This document shows positions 9,965-20,995 of a DNA stretch of 64,000 bases, piece after piece. Every line of letters starts with the position of its first letter. Within the stretch, counting starts at the first letter, position 1. The DNA comes from Armigeres subalbatus (lineage: Eukaryota; Arthropoda; Insecta; Diptera; Culicidae), in the NCBI RefSeq assembly GCF_024139115.2, contig NC_085141.1, positions 225,294,307-225,358,306 of the forward strand, given 5' to 3'. The translations under genes and the position numbers were made by a program. The notes below the pieces were generated by a model. That model saw only the letters and a list, made by a program, of their open reading frames with translations, had not been told where the DNA came from and did no database searches.

Positions 9965-11383
9965 GTACCGTGACCTGCCCTAATTCCGCGCATTGCCTAA
10001 TACCGTGGATTTTATCCAAATTGATGAATATAGAGGTACTGTCTGTCATACACATCACATTATTTGGTGAAATACACAAATATATGACAGAAAATGTTAG
10101 CAAATTATTATTGTGGGTATTTGTGACGTAAATTAGGCGCTAAAAAATAAATGTGAAAATGTATGGCTCGACCAGTCAAAATTTGCATCCGCTTAGCAAA
10201 ACGCTTAAAATTATGGTTATATTTCCAAGTCTTGTAACTCGATTTTTAAATGATATTTACTTCCAATATCTCAATGAGCCCAGTCTTACAGCTATAAAAA
10301 ATGAGCTGGGTACTGAAATGGTATTTAAATTTCATGTTTTTGCATTTTTATTGATCAAAACAATTGTCGCGGTATTAGGCCATCTTCTTCGCCAGTAGTG
10401 CCTAATACCGTGACTAGGCTATACCGTGAAGTTGATACTCAATAAAATAAAACGTAACCATCACATTGAATACATAGACCACTAGACAATATCGTATAGG
10501 TATTGAAACATTCATATTAAATATCTACGACATTTTATGCGTAGGATTACTAAGGAAGCATCATTCAGATGAATTACATATTGCAATATGTATTATTCCA
10601 ATACTTCCTTAAAGAGAAACTTCTGTTGGAAGACTTGAAGATGGTATACATCTAATGAACATACAAATCTAAAGACGATTTGTGTCGTTCAGCACATACG
10701 AATACAATATCATTGATGCGATATTTACCACAGACTATAGACAAACAAATTTTTCCTGTGCAGTTTCCTTTAGAAATGAAAATAGAGTATTTTTCATCTG
10801 AATACAAATCCTCCCATTGTCTTCAAATCTACTTAGACACTCGATTGGATATCATTTATCTAAAACCTAAATAAATGTGAAGTAAATTATTTGAAAAATT
10901 AATAAACGCTTTTAAACCGTCAATATTGAGAAATTGCTAACTTCCCAAGGAAATGATTCTTTTCCCAGTAGGTATCTGTGTAAAATAGTGAATTTTTATG
11001 ACGTTTTTTAATATTTATGACCTAATAATTTAATTGAAATTTGTATATGATTCAATTATCTACATATTTTATTGTAAATGTGCTCTTAAGCTCATCATTT
11101 GAGCTTGTTTGATAGGGCGCGGTATTAGGCAATTTTCTGCGCGGTATTTGGAATCTGCTTCGGAATGTACGCGGTATTAGGCATATTCATAAGTCAAATG
11201 TCGAATACTATTTTCTTCATTTTTTATGAGATGAGGTACAAAACATATTTTTCCCTTCAAATGTATTTAATATTGATTAAAGCGACATAGTTTTCAAGGG
11301 TGATTGTTACAAATTGAATTTTATATAGCGAATTTATTGTGGACACGTCCTTAACCCCACGGTAATAGGGCATGTCACGGTAC
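9965..11383. mobile_element. TIR element with repeated GCGGTATTAGGC motifs
   Basis: The left end GTACCGTGACCTGCCCTAAT and the right end (reverse complement GTACCGTGACATGCCCTATT) form an imperfect terminal inverted repeat of about 26 bp. The motif CGCGGTATTAGGC, or its complement GCCTAATACCG, recurs near both ends (9993, 10371, 10399, 11118, 11171). The interior is AT-rich without a transposase. No clear target duplication was found. It ends 84 bp from the stop codon of the first zinc-finger gene. Confidence 0.55.
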
Positions 11384-11466
11384 AACTTTGGCAAGGCGTG
11401 AAAGGCAACAAAACAAGAATAACGTTTGTGAGTCCATTCAATTTTATTCAAAACAAGAAAATAAGT

Positions 11467-12810
11467 TTATTGATCATGTACAACGGCATCTGGCACCATT
11501 TCTGCTAGTTTCTTCAATCGTTCAAGGCCTTTGACACTAACGATGGTTCCCGGCGGCGGAGGTTCGTAATCTGGATGATTTTTCAGCAAATGAGTCCGCA
11601 GAACATGATTCTGCGAAAACGCTTGACTGCAAATCGGACAAACATAGTTTTTCTCAAGGTCGTGTAACGTTCTTATGTGGACTCGCAAAGATTTGCGCGA
11701 TTTGTAAGATTTCCCACAGACGTCACAAGGAAAGTTTTTAGCATCGCTGTGCGTGAGTAGATGGAACTTCAGGCTTTGTCCGTCTACAAATTTCCGGTCG
11801 CATTGGTCGCATGCATAAGGAGTCGATCCGGTGTGACGGCGCGAATGGAGAATGTACTGGGATGAATTGCAAAAACCTGCACCGCAAATCTCACAAACAT
11901 GCTTTTTTTCACCGGTATGGCATCTGTCGATGTGATAACGGCGCGAAGCCCAATGAAGAAACTTTTTGTTACAGTACGAACACGTGTATCGCTTATCATT
12001 AGAATGGATCCTTTTATGCTTACTCAAGTTTTCCTTTAGTGTAAATGTGGAATTGCAAATGTTGCAAATATAAGGTCTAGGTCGATCAACTTTACTTTTG
12101 TGAGAAGCCATATGCATTTTCCAATTTCGTGTAACAATTATCTTCCCACAATCCTCGCATTGAGTGGTCAGCCGATTACCTCTCCAAAGAATATCCTTTG
12201 GCTCCGACTGATTGTATTTTGCAGCATTAATCAACGCTTTTGGCCACGATACTTTGTCAGTGAATTTAATGCTTTTGGATTTATTACTTGATTCTGCCGA
12301 AACAAGTTCTTGTGAGTTTTCTGTTTTTTTCGCAATTACTTTGTCTTTTTCAGCGTATGATGTTGGCTCTTGCACATATTCGATTTCTTCCACCTTGTAT
12401 TCTTCCTCCTCAATTTCATCTATAAACTCTTCGTCCAGAAAAGTCTCCGATTCATCAATGTCGTCGATTATTTCAACATTGTCGAGGTCATGATCATCAT
12501 AAAGTTCGATAAGGTTTTTTAAAACATCTTCCGATCTTAGTGCTTTACGTCGAAATTCTAAGGCCGCCGCCAGCTTTACGGTGCAATCCTTGCAAATACG
12601 CCTAGGGAAAAACTCCGTGACTGAAGATGTAGGTGCTGCAACTGGGTCTTCTATTCCAGCAACAAATTTATAAACATCCATGAATGTTTCGAGATTTGGA
12701 TTCCCTTTGAACTGAGGAATGTTTCCCCTGTAAGGATCACTCAACGAACAGCAATTCGGATTGTTCTCCAAACATATTCGGCAGGTACCACTTGTTACAG
12801 AGAATTCCAT
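11467..12810 (-). CDS. ZAD-domain C2H2 zinc-finger protein, copy 1
   Basis: A 447-residue, single-coding-exon protein, probably a nuclear DNA-binding regulator. The ZAD (zinc-finger-associated domain) lies at about residues 8-90, with the zinc ligands C10/C13 (CRICLENN) and C73/C76 (CKDC). An acidic linker (about 105-145) and a basic patch follow. There are seven C2H2-type fingers at about 218-237 (the weakest), 249-269, 277-298, 306-326, 334-354, 362-383 and 391-412, most joined by short linkers. ZAD proteins are an arthropod-expanded family in which ZAD mediates dimerisation. The start is the ATG at 12810, just after a probable 80-nt 5' UTR intron (12821-12900, GTAAGT...TTTCAG on the minus strand). 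The stop codon TAA overlaps an AATAAA signal. The DNA target and biological role are unknown. A close paralogue lies at 22768-24108. Confidence 0.93.
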   Translation of the reverse strand: MEFSVTSGTCRICLENNPNCCSLSDPYRGNIPQFKGNPNLETFMDVYKFVAGIEDPVAAPTSSVTEFFPRRICKDCTVKLAAALEFRRKALRSEDVLKNLIELYDDHDLDNVEIIDDIDESETFLDEEFIDEIEEEEYKVEEIEYVQEPTSYAEKDKVIAKKTENSQELVSAESSNKSKSIKFTDKVSWPKALINAAKYNQSEPKDILWRGNRLTTQCEDCGKIIVTRNWKMHMASHKSKVDRPRPYICNICNSTFTLKENLSKHKRIHSNDKRYTCSYCNKKFLHWASRRYHIDRCHTGEKKHVCEICGAGFCNSSQYILHSRRHTGSTPYACDQCDRKFVDGQSLKFHLLTHSDAKNFPCDVCGKSYKSRKSLRVHIRTLHDLEKNYVCPICSQAFSQNHVLRTHLLKNHPDYEPPPPGTIVSVKGLERLKKLAEMVPDAVVHDQ

Positions 12811-12820
12811 TTTATTTCAG

Positions 12821-12900
12821 CTGAAATATACTTAAAAGTGCCAAAATTATAGACATAAGCGCTTAATTATTTTCAATTGTTTATTTAGAATATTACTTAC
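12821..12900 (-). other. 5' UTR intron of ZAD zinc-finger copy 1
   Basis: On the minus strand the sequence reads TTG|GTAAGTAATATTC ... GTATATTTCAG|CTGAAATAAAATGG, placing a consensus intron immediately before the start codon. The paralogue has an intron at the same position (24119-24195), with matching exon edges. This supports the intron and shows that the genes duplicated as DNA. Confidence 0.65.
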
Positions 12901-13109
12901 CAATATCAAATCATCCAAGTAATTATTTATTTAATGGATAAGAACAATATTTCAATATTATTTACCTATTTACGAGATTTCAATTTCACGCTCACTCAAA
13001 GTGTGGAAAACTGACAACAGTCTGACTTGTAGGGATGTCGCAAATTAATCGATTACTTTGATTAATCGATTCACCTTTGTGATAATCGATTAATTTTGCA
13101 TCGATTACT

Positions 13110-13220
13110 TATTAAGGACGTTTTTACCGCTGCTCTATTTTTTTGGTCTAATTTTATGACAGTTTTAAAAATATAAACCGCCAAAAATAGAGCAAATTTT
13201 TGTCATTTTTCACCGGTGAT
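13110..13220. repeat. MITE fragment (GGACGTTTTTACC end)
   Basis: TTAAGGACGTTTTTACCGC at 13110 is the inverted counterpart of GTGAAAACGTCCTAA at 20246-20260. Both are followed inward by related AT-rich sequence with the word CCGCCA, so these are probably two copies of one MITE family. The flanking 13020-13100 holds repeated ATTAATCGATTA words and no gene. Confidence 0.4.
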
Positions 13221-13269
13221 GTTTTAAATTTGATGTTTTTGTTTCAACGCGGTATGAAAAAAAAAACTA

Positions 13270-13519
13270 GAAACAAATTGAAGTGAATAGGTTTTTACGG
13301 GTCCATCTTGGAGTTCCGCCAGAAAACGAAGTTCTTTCAGCCAATCATCTTTTATTACCTTCAGCACATTTTCATGGAGTTCCTCCTGCATTTTATATTC
13401 GCAAATCCTTCTGGATCTCCCCCAAAAAATCTTCCGGCAATCCAAACCTCCTGAAGTTCCGCCAGAAAACCTTCATGAAGTTTCTTTAGAAAAGCATCTC
13501 GCAGTTTTTCAGGTCATTC
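13270..13519. repeat. 24-nt minisatellite, left part split by an LTR element
   Basis: Degenerate copies of a unit like CTGGAGTTCCGCCAGAAAAC continue the array seen at 17304-18970. The LTR element at 13520-17298 was inserted into this array, and its 5-bp duplication ATTCT comes from it. Confidence 0.65.
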
Positions 13520-13776
13520 TTGTGAGGTGCATACAATCATTATACCGTCAGATTCATTCCCCTTGCGTATTGTTGTTGATGACGATGATGACAGATCGTT
13601 CGTGTTGATTCAATCGCATGCATCTGTGAATACGTCAGTACGAGCAGTCGTTAGAGGCAGCGTCGGTATCCTGTAAGGAACTGCAGCGCATCGTCTGAGG
13701 CAACAGAAAGTGCAGAGCATTCTGACAATTGAGATTCTCATGTCGGGTGATTCCTTGTAATAGGTTGATATTTACA
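13520..13776 (+). repeat. 5' LTR
   Basis: 257 bp bounded by TG...CA, followed at 13777 by the TTGGCGACC primer-binding-like sequence. It is about 98% identical to the 3' LTR by eye, so the insertion is fairly recent. Confidence 0.85.
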
Positions 13777-13879
13777 TTGGCGACCGCAACAGGACCGGCA
13801 AAAAAAATCAAAATTATTAGGCCGGAAAAGGAATCACTCGTCATGAGATGAAGTTTGAAGTGATTAATATTAAAAAGTG

Positions 13880-14890
13880 AACCGCCGTGATGGTTTTTTG
13901 TTAAGTGATGATGGTCGCATTGCGAAGAGCGGAAAGTATGTTAGGCCAATAAATTGGCGATGGCCTGTAAAGAAAACAGCCGGTACAAAAATGTGTCGAA
14001 ACTGCTAGAGGAAAACGGCGAGTATTGAAAACCGCCAGAAGAATGTGGAGTAAAGAAAACTCCCGTTTAAAAAACAATGGCGAGTAAAGAAAACCGCCAG
14101 TGAAAATAATGGCGTGTAATGTAAACCGTCACAGAAAACCGGTTGGTATTGAAAATCACCGGAGAAAAAGGGACAAAAGATGGCACACACTTAAAATAAA
14201 TCGCCGACTTCGGTAAAATTTTACCGAAATCTCAACCGCTGAACTGTTCGGTAAATTATTTTACTGATTTTCGGTGATTTTGACAGTTGAGCAATGGAAA
14301 AAATTACAAAAAATCTGTAAATTAATTTACCGAACAGTTCAGCGGTTGAGATTTCGGTAAAATTTACCGAATACTGTAAAATTAGCTAAGTGTGCAAGTA
14401 TAGTAAACTGCCTGCGCAAAAAAGAACAAAATGGCGAGTAACGAAAACCGTCAGAAAAGAAATTGTTAAAATAAACCGTCCAAGAGAACAGTGGGTATTG
14501 GAAACCGCTGGTAGAGAAAATGGAAAAAGATGGCGAGTAAAGTAAACCGCATGAGCAAAAGAATGGCGTGTATTGGAAACCGCCGGTAGAAAAAAGGCAA
14601 GCAATTGAAATATCAGATGCAAATCGAAATGGTAACTGTTGAGTTAAGGAACCATCGGTAAAAAAAAAGTGTGGTATAAACCATCGTAAAACGGGATGTA
14701 TTGCATATCGTCGAATAGGAAAAGTACGACGAGTAAAAAAAAACGCCTGTATGAAATGTGAACAAAACGATGGCTAGATGTCATCTTAAGTCCGTCTAGG
14801 AGAAACAATATGGCGGGAGCTCTGGGCTGGGGGAGCCTTAAAATGAAATAAAAATAAAATGGCGTGTCGAAAGGACTGACAAAGAAAAAA
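13880..14890 (+). repeat. Degenerate GGCGAGTAAAGAAAACCGCC array inside the LTR element
   Basis: Words like GGCGAGTAAAGAAAACCGCC, GGCGTGTATTGGAAACCGCC and GGCGAGTAACGAAAACCGTC recur about every 30-50 bases. They replace the coding interior expected of an LTR retrotransposon. Short minus-strand frames here are by-products of the repeat. Confidence 0.65.
14209..14371. repeat. Palindromic MITE
   Basis: The left arm TTCGGTAAAATTTTACCGAA ... CTCAACCGCTGAACTG is mirrored on the right (CAGTTCAGCGGTTGAG ... TTCGGTAAAATTTACCGAA), giving about 50-bp arms around a short AT-rich centre. It is nested in the LTR element and contains no gene. Confidence 0.75.
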
Positions 14891-15874
14891 ATAATGATGA
14901 GTAATTGCAAGTAGCGTTTCAAACAAGCGTCAAAGGTCAATCAAGAGGATAATCGTTAGCGTCAAAAACTTGTTTGAAGAAAGCGGAAAAATGGTTAGAG
15001 AGAAAATAAAAACCAGTTTTACTAAAATTATGACTAAATAATAAAATGTATTAAAAACAATACGAAACAAAATATTACCGGATTCTGCCAAATACATGAA
15101 GTTGCGGCAAACTTGCATAAGACCATGCACGCAGTGCTGCTGGTATTGTTTTCTCGAAATAATGTTGGTGTTCTATTACACATTATAAAAATATGTCTTG
15201 CTATTTTAGCAAAATACCGTGAGCCGGATATTGAAGATTTCATGATAGGGAGGTAATGTTTGAGAAAATTAATGATGGAACTATACGAGGAAATAGGCTA
15301 ATTAAGTGCCTTATGTTAAGCATCACTGATCCGGTGTACACTTCACACCAAAGCTAATGTGAATCCGACGAATAACACGTTTGAAATAACCATGTCATCA
15401 TGAATTTTTACAGATCGCTCCTGTGCAAATATATAAGATAAATGATATTCATGAGGGACGAAAATCTGCATAACCAGATGTTTTATATAAATATCAGCTC
15501 ACGGTATTGTGAGCCTTTGACTGCTGTTATAGAACTTGTTTGTAATGCGGATGAATTTTCCCCATATAAATGATCACAAAATATTCTCTATATAGAAAAA
15601 TGAGTTCACAAATCGGATGGACCGATTTGCAAGACTTCTTCACTAATCGATTAGTCTTGGGATCAGCTGTGTTTATATAAATACATGAAAAATTAAAACA
15701 TTTCACTGGGACAGATGAATAAATGTATAAATACTACGTTTTCATTTTCAGGTTTTCATGAATTCTGAAGAGAACCATCAAGCTCGAATTGCAATTGATC
15801 TAGATGCGACTAGATGCGATGCGACGCATTTGCTGATAGAATAATAAAGTTGAAGGTTTAGGATTAATATAGAA

Positions 15875-16003
15875 ACGGTACGAACAATTTGCTAAACAAT
15901 GAGAAATATAGAGAAAGATACAAAGTAAGAAAATTGAAGGGGTCTGTGATTGAACCTACGCTCTCCTGTGTATGAAGCAGAAATGGTAGCCATAAGCTCA
16001 GTA
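15875..16003 (-). mobile_element. tRNA-headed SINE fragment
   Basis: Reverse-orientation partial copy of the element at 8421: the B-box-like GTGATTGAACC (15950), TATGAAGCAGAAATGGTAGCC and the downstream AGAAATATAGAGAAAGATAC all match. It is nested within the LTR element. The rest of the interior (15010-15870 and 16010-17030) shows no gene. Confidence 0.6.
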
Positions 16004-17040
16004 AGTCAGTTTGTTGTGTATGAGTGCTCATTTCTCTAAACAAATGAACGTCAAATCAAGTCGGGAATCAAATTATTGTATACGCTTTCGTATTGCTACT
16101 CACTTACCCTTTACCGATTTGGTTGTATGTGAGTTACAGAAACTCATCTACGATAAGTGCGCTGTTCAGGATAATAAGTTAATAAATCTGAATAATTGGA
16201 AATGCACGTTATTGACAAGAAAAAACATGTGGCTTTTTGTGAGTAACAAGTTTTTGAACAAGTGAGCTCTATGATTAAAGAGTATTATGCACCCCAAGAT
16301 AAACACTCGGATCGTGATCATCTCAATCAGCCTTCGTTACACACGGCGGCTATTCAGCGATGGCAACACTATTCGGCGTCTTATTAAATTTAACAGCGCA
16401 GACTCGCATCCTGTGGGAAAACTTATGAGCGCGGCTGCTGCGCAATCTTTGCTTGCTTGTTATCACCGCGAAGAGATGAGCGTTTGAGAAGAGGCGACAA
16501 CTTATAATAATATATCGGAGGTTAGGAGATTTGAAAAGTCATCATCTCCTACGAGATTATTCGTGATGTGAAAATTAAGATGTTTCACCGATGTTACATT
16601 TTGTACAAAAGAATCAATCTGGTTTTTCAACAACATTCGAGTTAAGTTTAAGTTGAAGGATATTGGTATGCATGAAGTCAGAACATGTTACCTCCCCTGC
16701 ATTATTACTAGACTTTACTCGATTAACAACAAAATAACACAGTGTCAAAATTGGAACAGCGCATTATCTTTCAAAATGGTTGGGAGTTACGCCACTTAAA
16801 TGTTTCCCGAACATTTTTGCTGTTTTAAAAATCGTAAATTGCTGTGCTAGTACACAAAATATTCACATTGTTCCAAGCTACTTATTAAGTACATGGAGTA
16901 GCTTGATGAATTAGTTCTTTCAATGTGTAAGGTATGATATATGTATAAATTATAGTCCGAGCGGCGGGCTGCTACGCATATCTACATACTTTATGGAAAA
17001 TTTTTTGATGCGTTTATTTATTTTTTGTGTAGAAGGGGGA

Positions 17041-17298
17041 TGTGAGGTGCATACAATCATTATACCGTCAGATTCATTCCCCTTGCGTGTTGTTGTTGAT
17101 GACGATGATGACAGATCGTTCGTGTTGATTCAATCGCATGCATCTGTGAATATACGTCAGTACGAGCAGTCGTTACAGGCAGCGTCGGTATCCTGTAAGG
17201 AACTGCAGCGCATCGTCTGAGGCAACAGAAAGTGCAGAGCATTCTGACAATTGAGATTCTCATGTCGGGTGATTCCTTGTAATAGGTTGATATTTACA
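17041..17298 (+). repeat. 3' LTR
   Basis: 258 bp, near-identical to 13520-13776, preceded by the purine tract AGAAGGGGGA and followed by the ATTCT duplication. Confidence 0.85.
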
Positions 17299-17303
17299 AT
17301 TCT

Positions 17304-18970
17304 CCTGCTAATCCTGCTTGAGTTCCGCTAGCAAATCCTCATGGAGTATTTACCATCAGCAAATCTTCTTGGTATTCCTCTAGAAATACTTTTAGAGTTC
17401 CTCCTGCAGTTACTTCGGGATTTCTTCCAGTGAATCTTACTTGAGTTTCTATAACAAATTCTTCTTGAATTCCATTAGCAAACCATCCAGTAGTTTCTTC
17501 AAATTCTCCTGGAGTTCCTTTAGCAAATCTTTCTGCTGTTCCATTGGAAAATCCTCCTGTAGTTCCTTTAACAAATCTTCCTGGAGTTCCTCCAGCGAAT
17601 CCTCTAGAAGTTCGTTCAGAAATCCTCCTGGAGTTCCTCCTGCAGTTACTACAGGGTTTCTCCAATAAATCTTACTTGAGTTTCTCCAGCAAATGCTTGT
17701 GGTATTCCTGCAGCATACCCTCCTGGAATTTTTCCAACAAATCCTCCTCTGGATTTGGTGGAGAAACTCCAGGAGGGTTTGAAGCAATTCCTTCTTAAGT
17801 TCTTACAGCAAATACTCCAGAAGTTCCAACAAGAACTCATCTTGGAGTTCGTTCAGCAAATCCTTTTGGAGTTCCCTCAGTAAACCCTTTTGGAGATCCT
17901 TAAACAAATATCCCTGGAGTTCCTTTAGAAAACACTCCTGCAAAGCATTAAGATTCTCCACTTAATCGTCCTGGAGATCCTTTAGCAAACACTTCTGGAG
18001 TTCCCCCAGTAAACCCCTTTGGAGATCCTTAAACAAATACTCATGGAGTCCCTCCAGCATATACTCCTCAAGTTTTTCCAGCAAATCCTCCTAGAATTCT
18101 TTCAGCAAGCTCTCTACGAGAAACTTTAGAACATCCTTTTGGAATTACTCCACTAAATCTGGCTGGAGTTCCTTTAACAAATCCTCCTGAAGTTCCCTCA
18201 ACAAATCCCCGTACAGTTCTTCCAGCAAATTCTCCTAGAGCTCCAACAGTACCTACACGAAATCCTTCAGAAGTTCGTCCAGTAAATACTCCTGGTATTT
18301 CTCCACTAAATCCTTCGAAGTATTTTCAACAAACCAAACCAACAAACCAAGCGAATCCTCCTAGAGTTCCTCCAGTAAACCCTCCTACAAAGCATGAAGT
18401 TTCTCCACCTAATCCTCTTGGGAGTTCCACCGCCAAATCCTCCACGAATTCCTATACCAAATCCTCCTGGAGATCCTTAGGTAAATATTCCTGAAGTTCC
18501 TTCAGCAAACCCTCCTAGAGTTCCTCCAGTAAACCCTCCTGAAAAGCATGAAGTTTCTTCACATAATCCTCCTGGGGTTCCTCCACCATTTGATCCTGGA
18601 GTTCCTCTATCAAATTTTCCTGGAGTCCACTTAAGGAAATACTACTGAAGCAAATCCTCCAGGAATTCCTCTGCTAATCCCTCCTGAAGTTCTGTTGCCA
18701 AGTTCTTTCAGCAAACCATCCTGGAGTTTCTCCACCTTATCCTCCTGGACTTTCTCTACATAGCCCTTCTGCAGTTCCTCCACCAAATCCTCTGGGATTT
18801 CCTCCACCAATTCCTCCTGGAGTTCTTCCAGCTTATTTTCCTAAAGTTTTACCAGAAAATCTACCTGAAATTTCTTCCTCCTGTAACTTCTCCAGCAAAG
18901 TCTCCTGGAGATTCTTTGGAAAATCGTCTTGAAACTACTCCACTGAATCTTCCTAGAATACCTCCGCCCA
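17304..18970. repeat. 24-nt minisatellite, CCTCCTGGAGTTCCTCCAGCAAAT type
   Basis: Dozens of imperfect copies of a 24-nt unit. Because 24 is a multiple of three, long stretches stay open on both strands and encode eight-residue repeats (for example LLEELQED on the minus strand). The copies drift in length and are interrupted by stops, so I treat it as non-coding. The core CTGGAGTTCCTCCAG is nearly self-complementary. Confidence 0.75.
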
Positions 18971-19700
18971 ACCCTCCCTTCGAAATATTTAAAGAATTCC
19001 TGTTGGATTCCTTAAAAAAAATCCGGTTGTAATCTCGAAAAGATATCCGTCGATATTCCTAAAGGATTTCCGTCGGAATCCCGAAAGGTTTCCAGTCGAA
19101 ATCAATAAAGCATTCCTGATGATATCTCTAAAGAATTCCAGCCGGACTCCCATCGGAATCTTCAAGGAATTCATGCCTGCATCTCAACAGGATTCCCGTC
19201 GGAATCCCTGAACGGTTCTCGTCGGAATGCCTGAGGAATAAAAGTCGTCATTTGGAAAAGATTCCCGTCGGAATCCCTCGCAACAGCCAATGGATACCCG
19301 TCGGAATACCTAAGGGATTCACTTCCCTAAAGTTTTTCCGCTGAAATCCTCAAAAGGATTCCCGTCGGAACCCCTAAAAGATTCCCGTCTGAATCTCTAA
19401 AGATAAAAATCCGGAATCCTTAAAGGATTCCAGTCGAAATCCCTAATCCTTTAGTCGAAATCTATAAATAAAGCATTCCTGACGAAATTTCTAAAGAATT
19501 TCATTCGGATTTCCTGAAAAATTCCCGTTGAAATCTTTGATGCATACATGTCTGCATCTAAACAAGATTCCCGTCAGTATCCCGAAAGGTCTCTCGTCAA
19601 AATCCCTGAATGGTTCTCGTCGAAACTCCTGAAGAAATTATGTCGAAACCTAGGAGTCGGGATCCCTAAAGTTTCCCCGTTGGAATCCCGTAATGGCAGA
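18971..19700. repeat. Second 23-24-nt minisatellite, GGATTCCCGTCGGAATCC type
   Basis: The unit changes from the previous block to one like AAAGGATTCCCGTCGGAATC. It again has a self-complementary core and similar spacing. About 25-30 imperfect copies are seen. No coding frame persists. Confidence 0.7.
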
Positions 19701-20160
19701 GGTTCATCTCTTTGGATATTCGGCTCTCCGAACCCGTGGGCACTAGCGACATTTCGTCTGGTACTGTTCGGCGATAAAGATATCTTGTTCGATATGATAC
19801 CCGCCTCGTAAATCGGATCCGAAGACCTCCGCTTTTGCTTCCATTGCCGGAACTACGTTGGTTGCCACAGTAGCGGATCGGAACAATTCTATCACCAACT
19901 CTCGTGAATGGCCTCGAATTCACCGAAAAAGAAGAGATGCCGTGGGAAATCCGGATCACTTTTGCCCACATCCTTCTCGTACCAGAACTCCAACGTGAAG
20001 AAAAAAGCAAAACAACAAACTTTTTGACAGCCTCAGAATCAAAATAAACAACATGTTTTGGTAAATTTGGAGCAGACTGCGGATTCTGGTCCAAAACTCG
20101 GAAAAAATGAAACAAAAGAGTATGACAGTTTCATTTTTTTAAAACGAAACTGTTCGAAAA
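19701..20160. other. Unassigned low-copy sequence
   Basis: A 149-codon minus-strand frame (20115-19666) crosses this stretch, but its start lies in unremarkable sequence, its end in the minisatellite, and I recognise no domain. I do not call a gene here. Confidence 0.3.
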
Positions 20161-20273
20161 ATGAATTTAGACCGCCCCGGTGAAAATGGGAAATTTAGAT
20201 TTGGTCTATTTTACTGTCAAAATTTGGAATAGACCGCCACCAGTGAAAACGTCCTAACTGCGGTATAACGCTT

Positions 20274-20995
20274 AGAGTAAAATCAGCAGTGATTCAAATC
20301 GTTCGGGGCTGTCAGTTTGAATATGAATCTGAAACATTAATTTTCCCAGCAGCTGTTCTAGATTCAGTTTTTATACAAGTCAACTGTCAAAAAAATAAAA
20401 CTGGTATAACGCTCCGTTCTATTTTCTGCAGATTTGAACCACGATTGAATCACGAGATTCAAATATTTTTCAATTGTGTGGATCTTCTTCTTCTTATTGG
20501 CATTACATCCCCACACTGGGACAGAGCCGCCTCGCAGCAGTTCATTAAGCACTTCCACAGTTATTAACTGCGAGGTTTCTAAGCCAGGTTACCATTTTTG
20601 CATTCGTATATCATGAGGCTAACACGATGATACTTTTATGCCCAGGGAAGTCGAGACGATTTCCACTCCGAAAATTGCCTAGACCGGCACCGGGGATCGA
20701 ACCCAGCCACCCTCAGCATGGTCTTGCTTTGTAGCCGCGCGTCTTACCGCACGGCTAAGGAGGGCCCCAACAAATTGTGTGGATGCGTCATTTTATCTAC
20801 GGATCAATCCACTTTGCAATTCCGGCGCCTTTCTTGGCAGTAACATAATGATTTCAATTAATTGAAAATTTGAAAAACATGAATAGAACACTGCTGGGGA
20901 AACCAGCGAGTTTGTTCTATTTTGCTCCAGATTCAAACTAGAATAGTGGTCGAAAGTTTAGAATGAAACTGAATTACTCCTGATTTCACCCTTAG
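20274..20995. mobile_element. MITE, tandem copy 1 (interrupted by a SINE)
   Basis: It begins AGAGTAAAATCAGCAGTGAT and ends with the imperfect inverse ACTCCTGATTTCACCCT. It is repeated directly by the next copy at 20996-21425, with near-identical interior sequence (GGTATAACGCTCCGTTCTAT, GGAAACCAGCGAGTTTGTTC). Only this copy carries the SINE at 20484-20772. Confidence 0.7.
20484..20772 (-). mobile_element. Full-length tRNA-derived SINE (Feilai-like)
   Basis: It lies on the minus strand, with the tRNA-like head at 20690-20772 (B box GGTTCGATCCC; GTGCGGTAAGACGCGCGGC) and a GAA-triplet tail at 20484-20495. The 12-bp target duplication AATTGTGTGGAT is exact at 20472-20483 and 20773-20784. This copy supplies the full 5' end for comparison with the chimera at 49665-50003. 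Confidence 0.88.

Larger units (their letters stand above)
13520..17298 (+). mobile_element. Complete non-autonomous LTR retrotransposon (BEL/Pao-like primer site)
   Basis: Two direct LTRs (13520-13776 and 17041-17298) begin TGTGAGGTGC and end TATTTACA. They differ by two substitutions and two small indels. The target duplication ATTCT is exact (13515-13519 and 17299-17303). A primer-binding-like site TTGGCGACCGCAAC follows the left LTR directly, and a purine run AGAAGGGGGA precedes the right LTR. The 3.26-kb interior has no gag or pol frame. It holds a repeat array, a MITE and a SINE piece. It must rely on enzymes supplied in trans; the parent family is a guess from the primer site. Confidence 0.85.

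Noticed and set aside
11811..12493. Plus-strand frames opposite the zinc-finger gene (and likewise at 22978-23810)
   Set aside because: They are antisense shadows of a well-supported coding sequence with clear C2H2 fingers.
17339..17840. Leucine/glutamate-rich coding frames on the minus strand
   Set aside because: They follow from a 24-nt repeat that is a multiple of three. Several frames are open on both strands at once and none has a stable start or domain.
17304..19700. CRISPR-like array of short repeats
   Set aside because: The copies are contiguous and imperfect with no unique spacers of constant length, and the window is eukaryotic. It is a minisatellite.
19666..20115. 149-codon minus-strand frame
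   Set aside because: It ends within the minisatellite and shows no family features or splice context.
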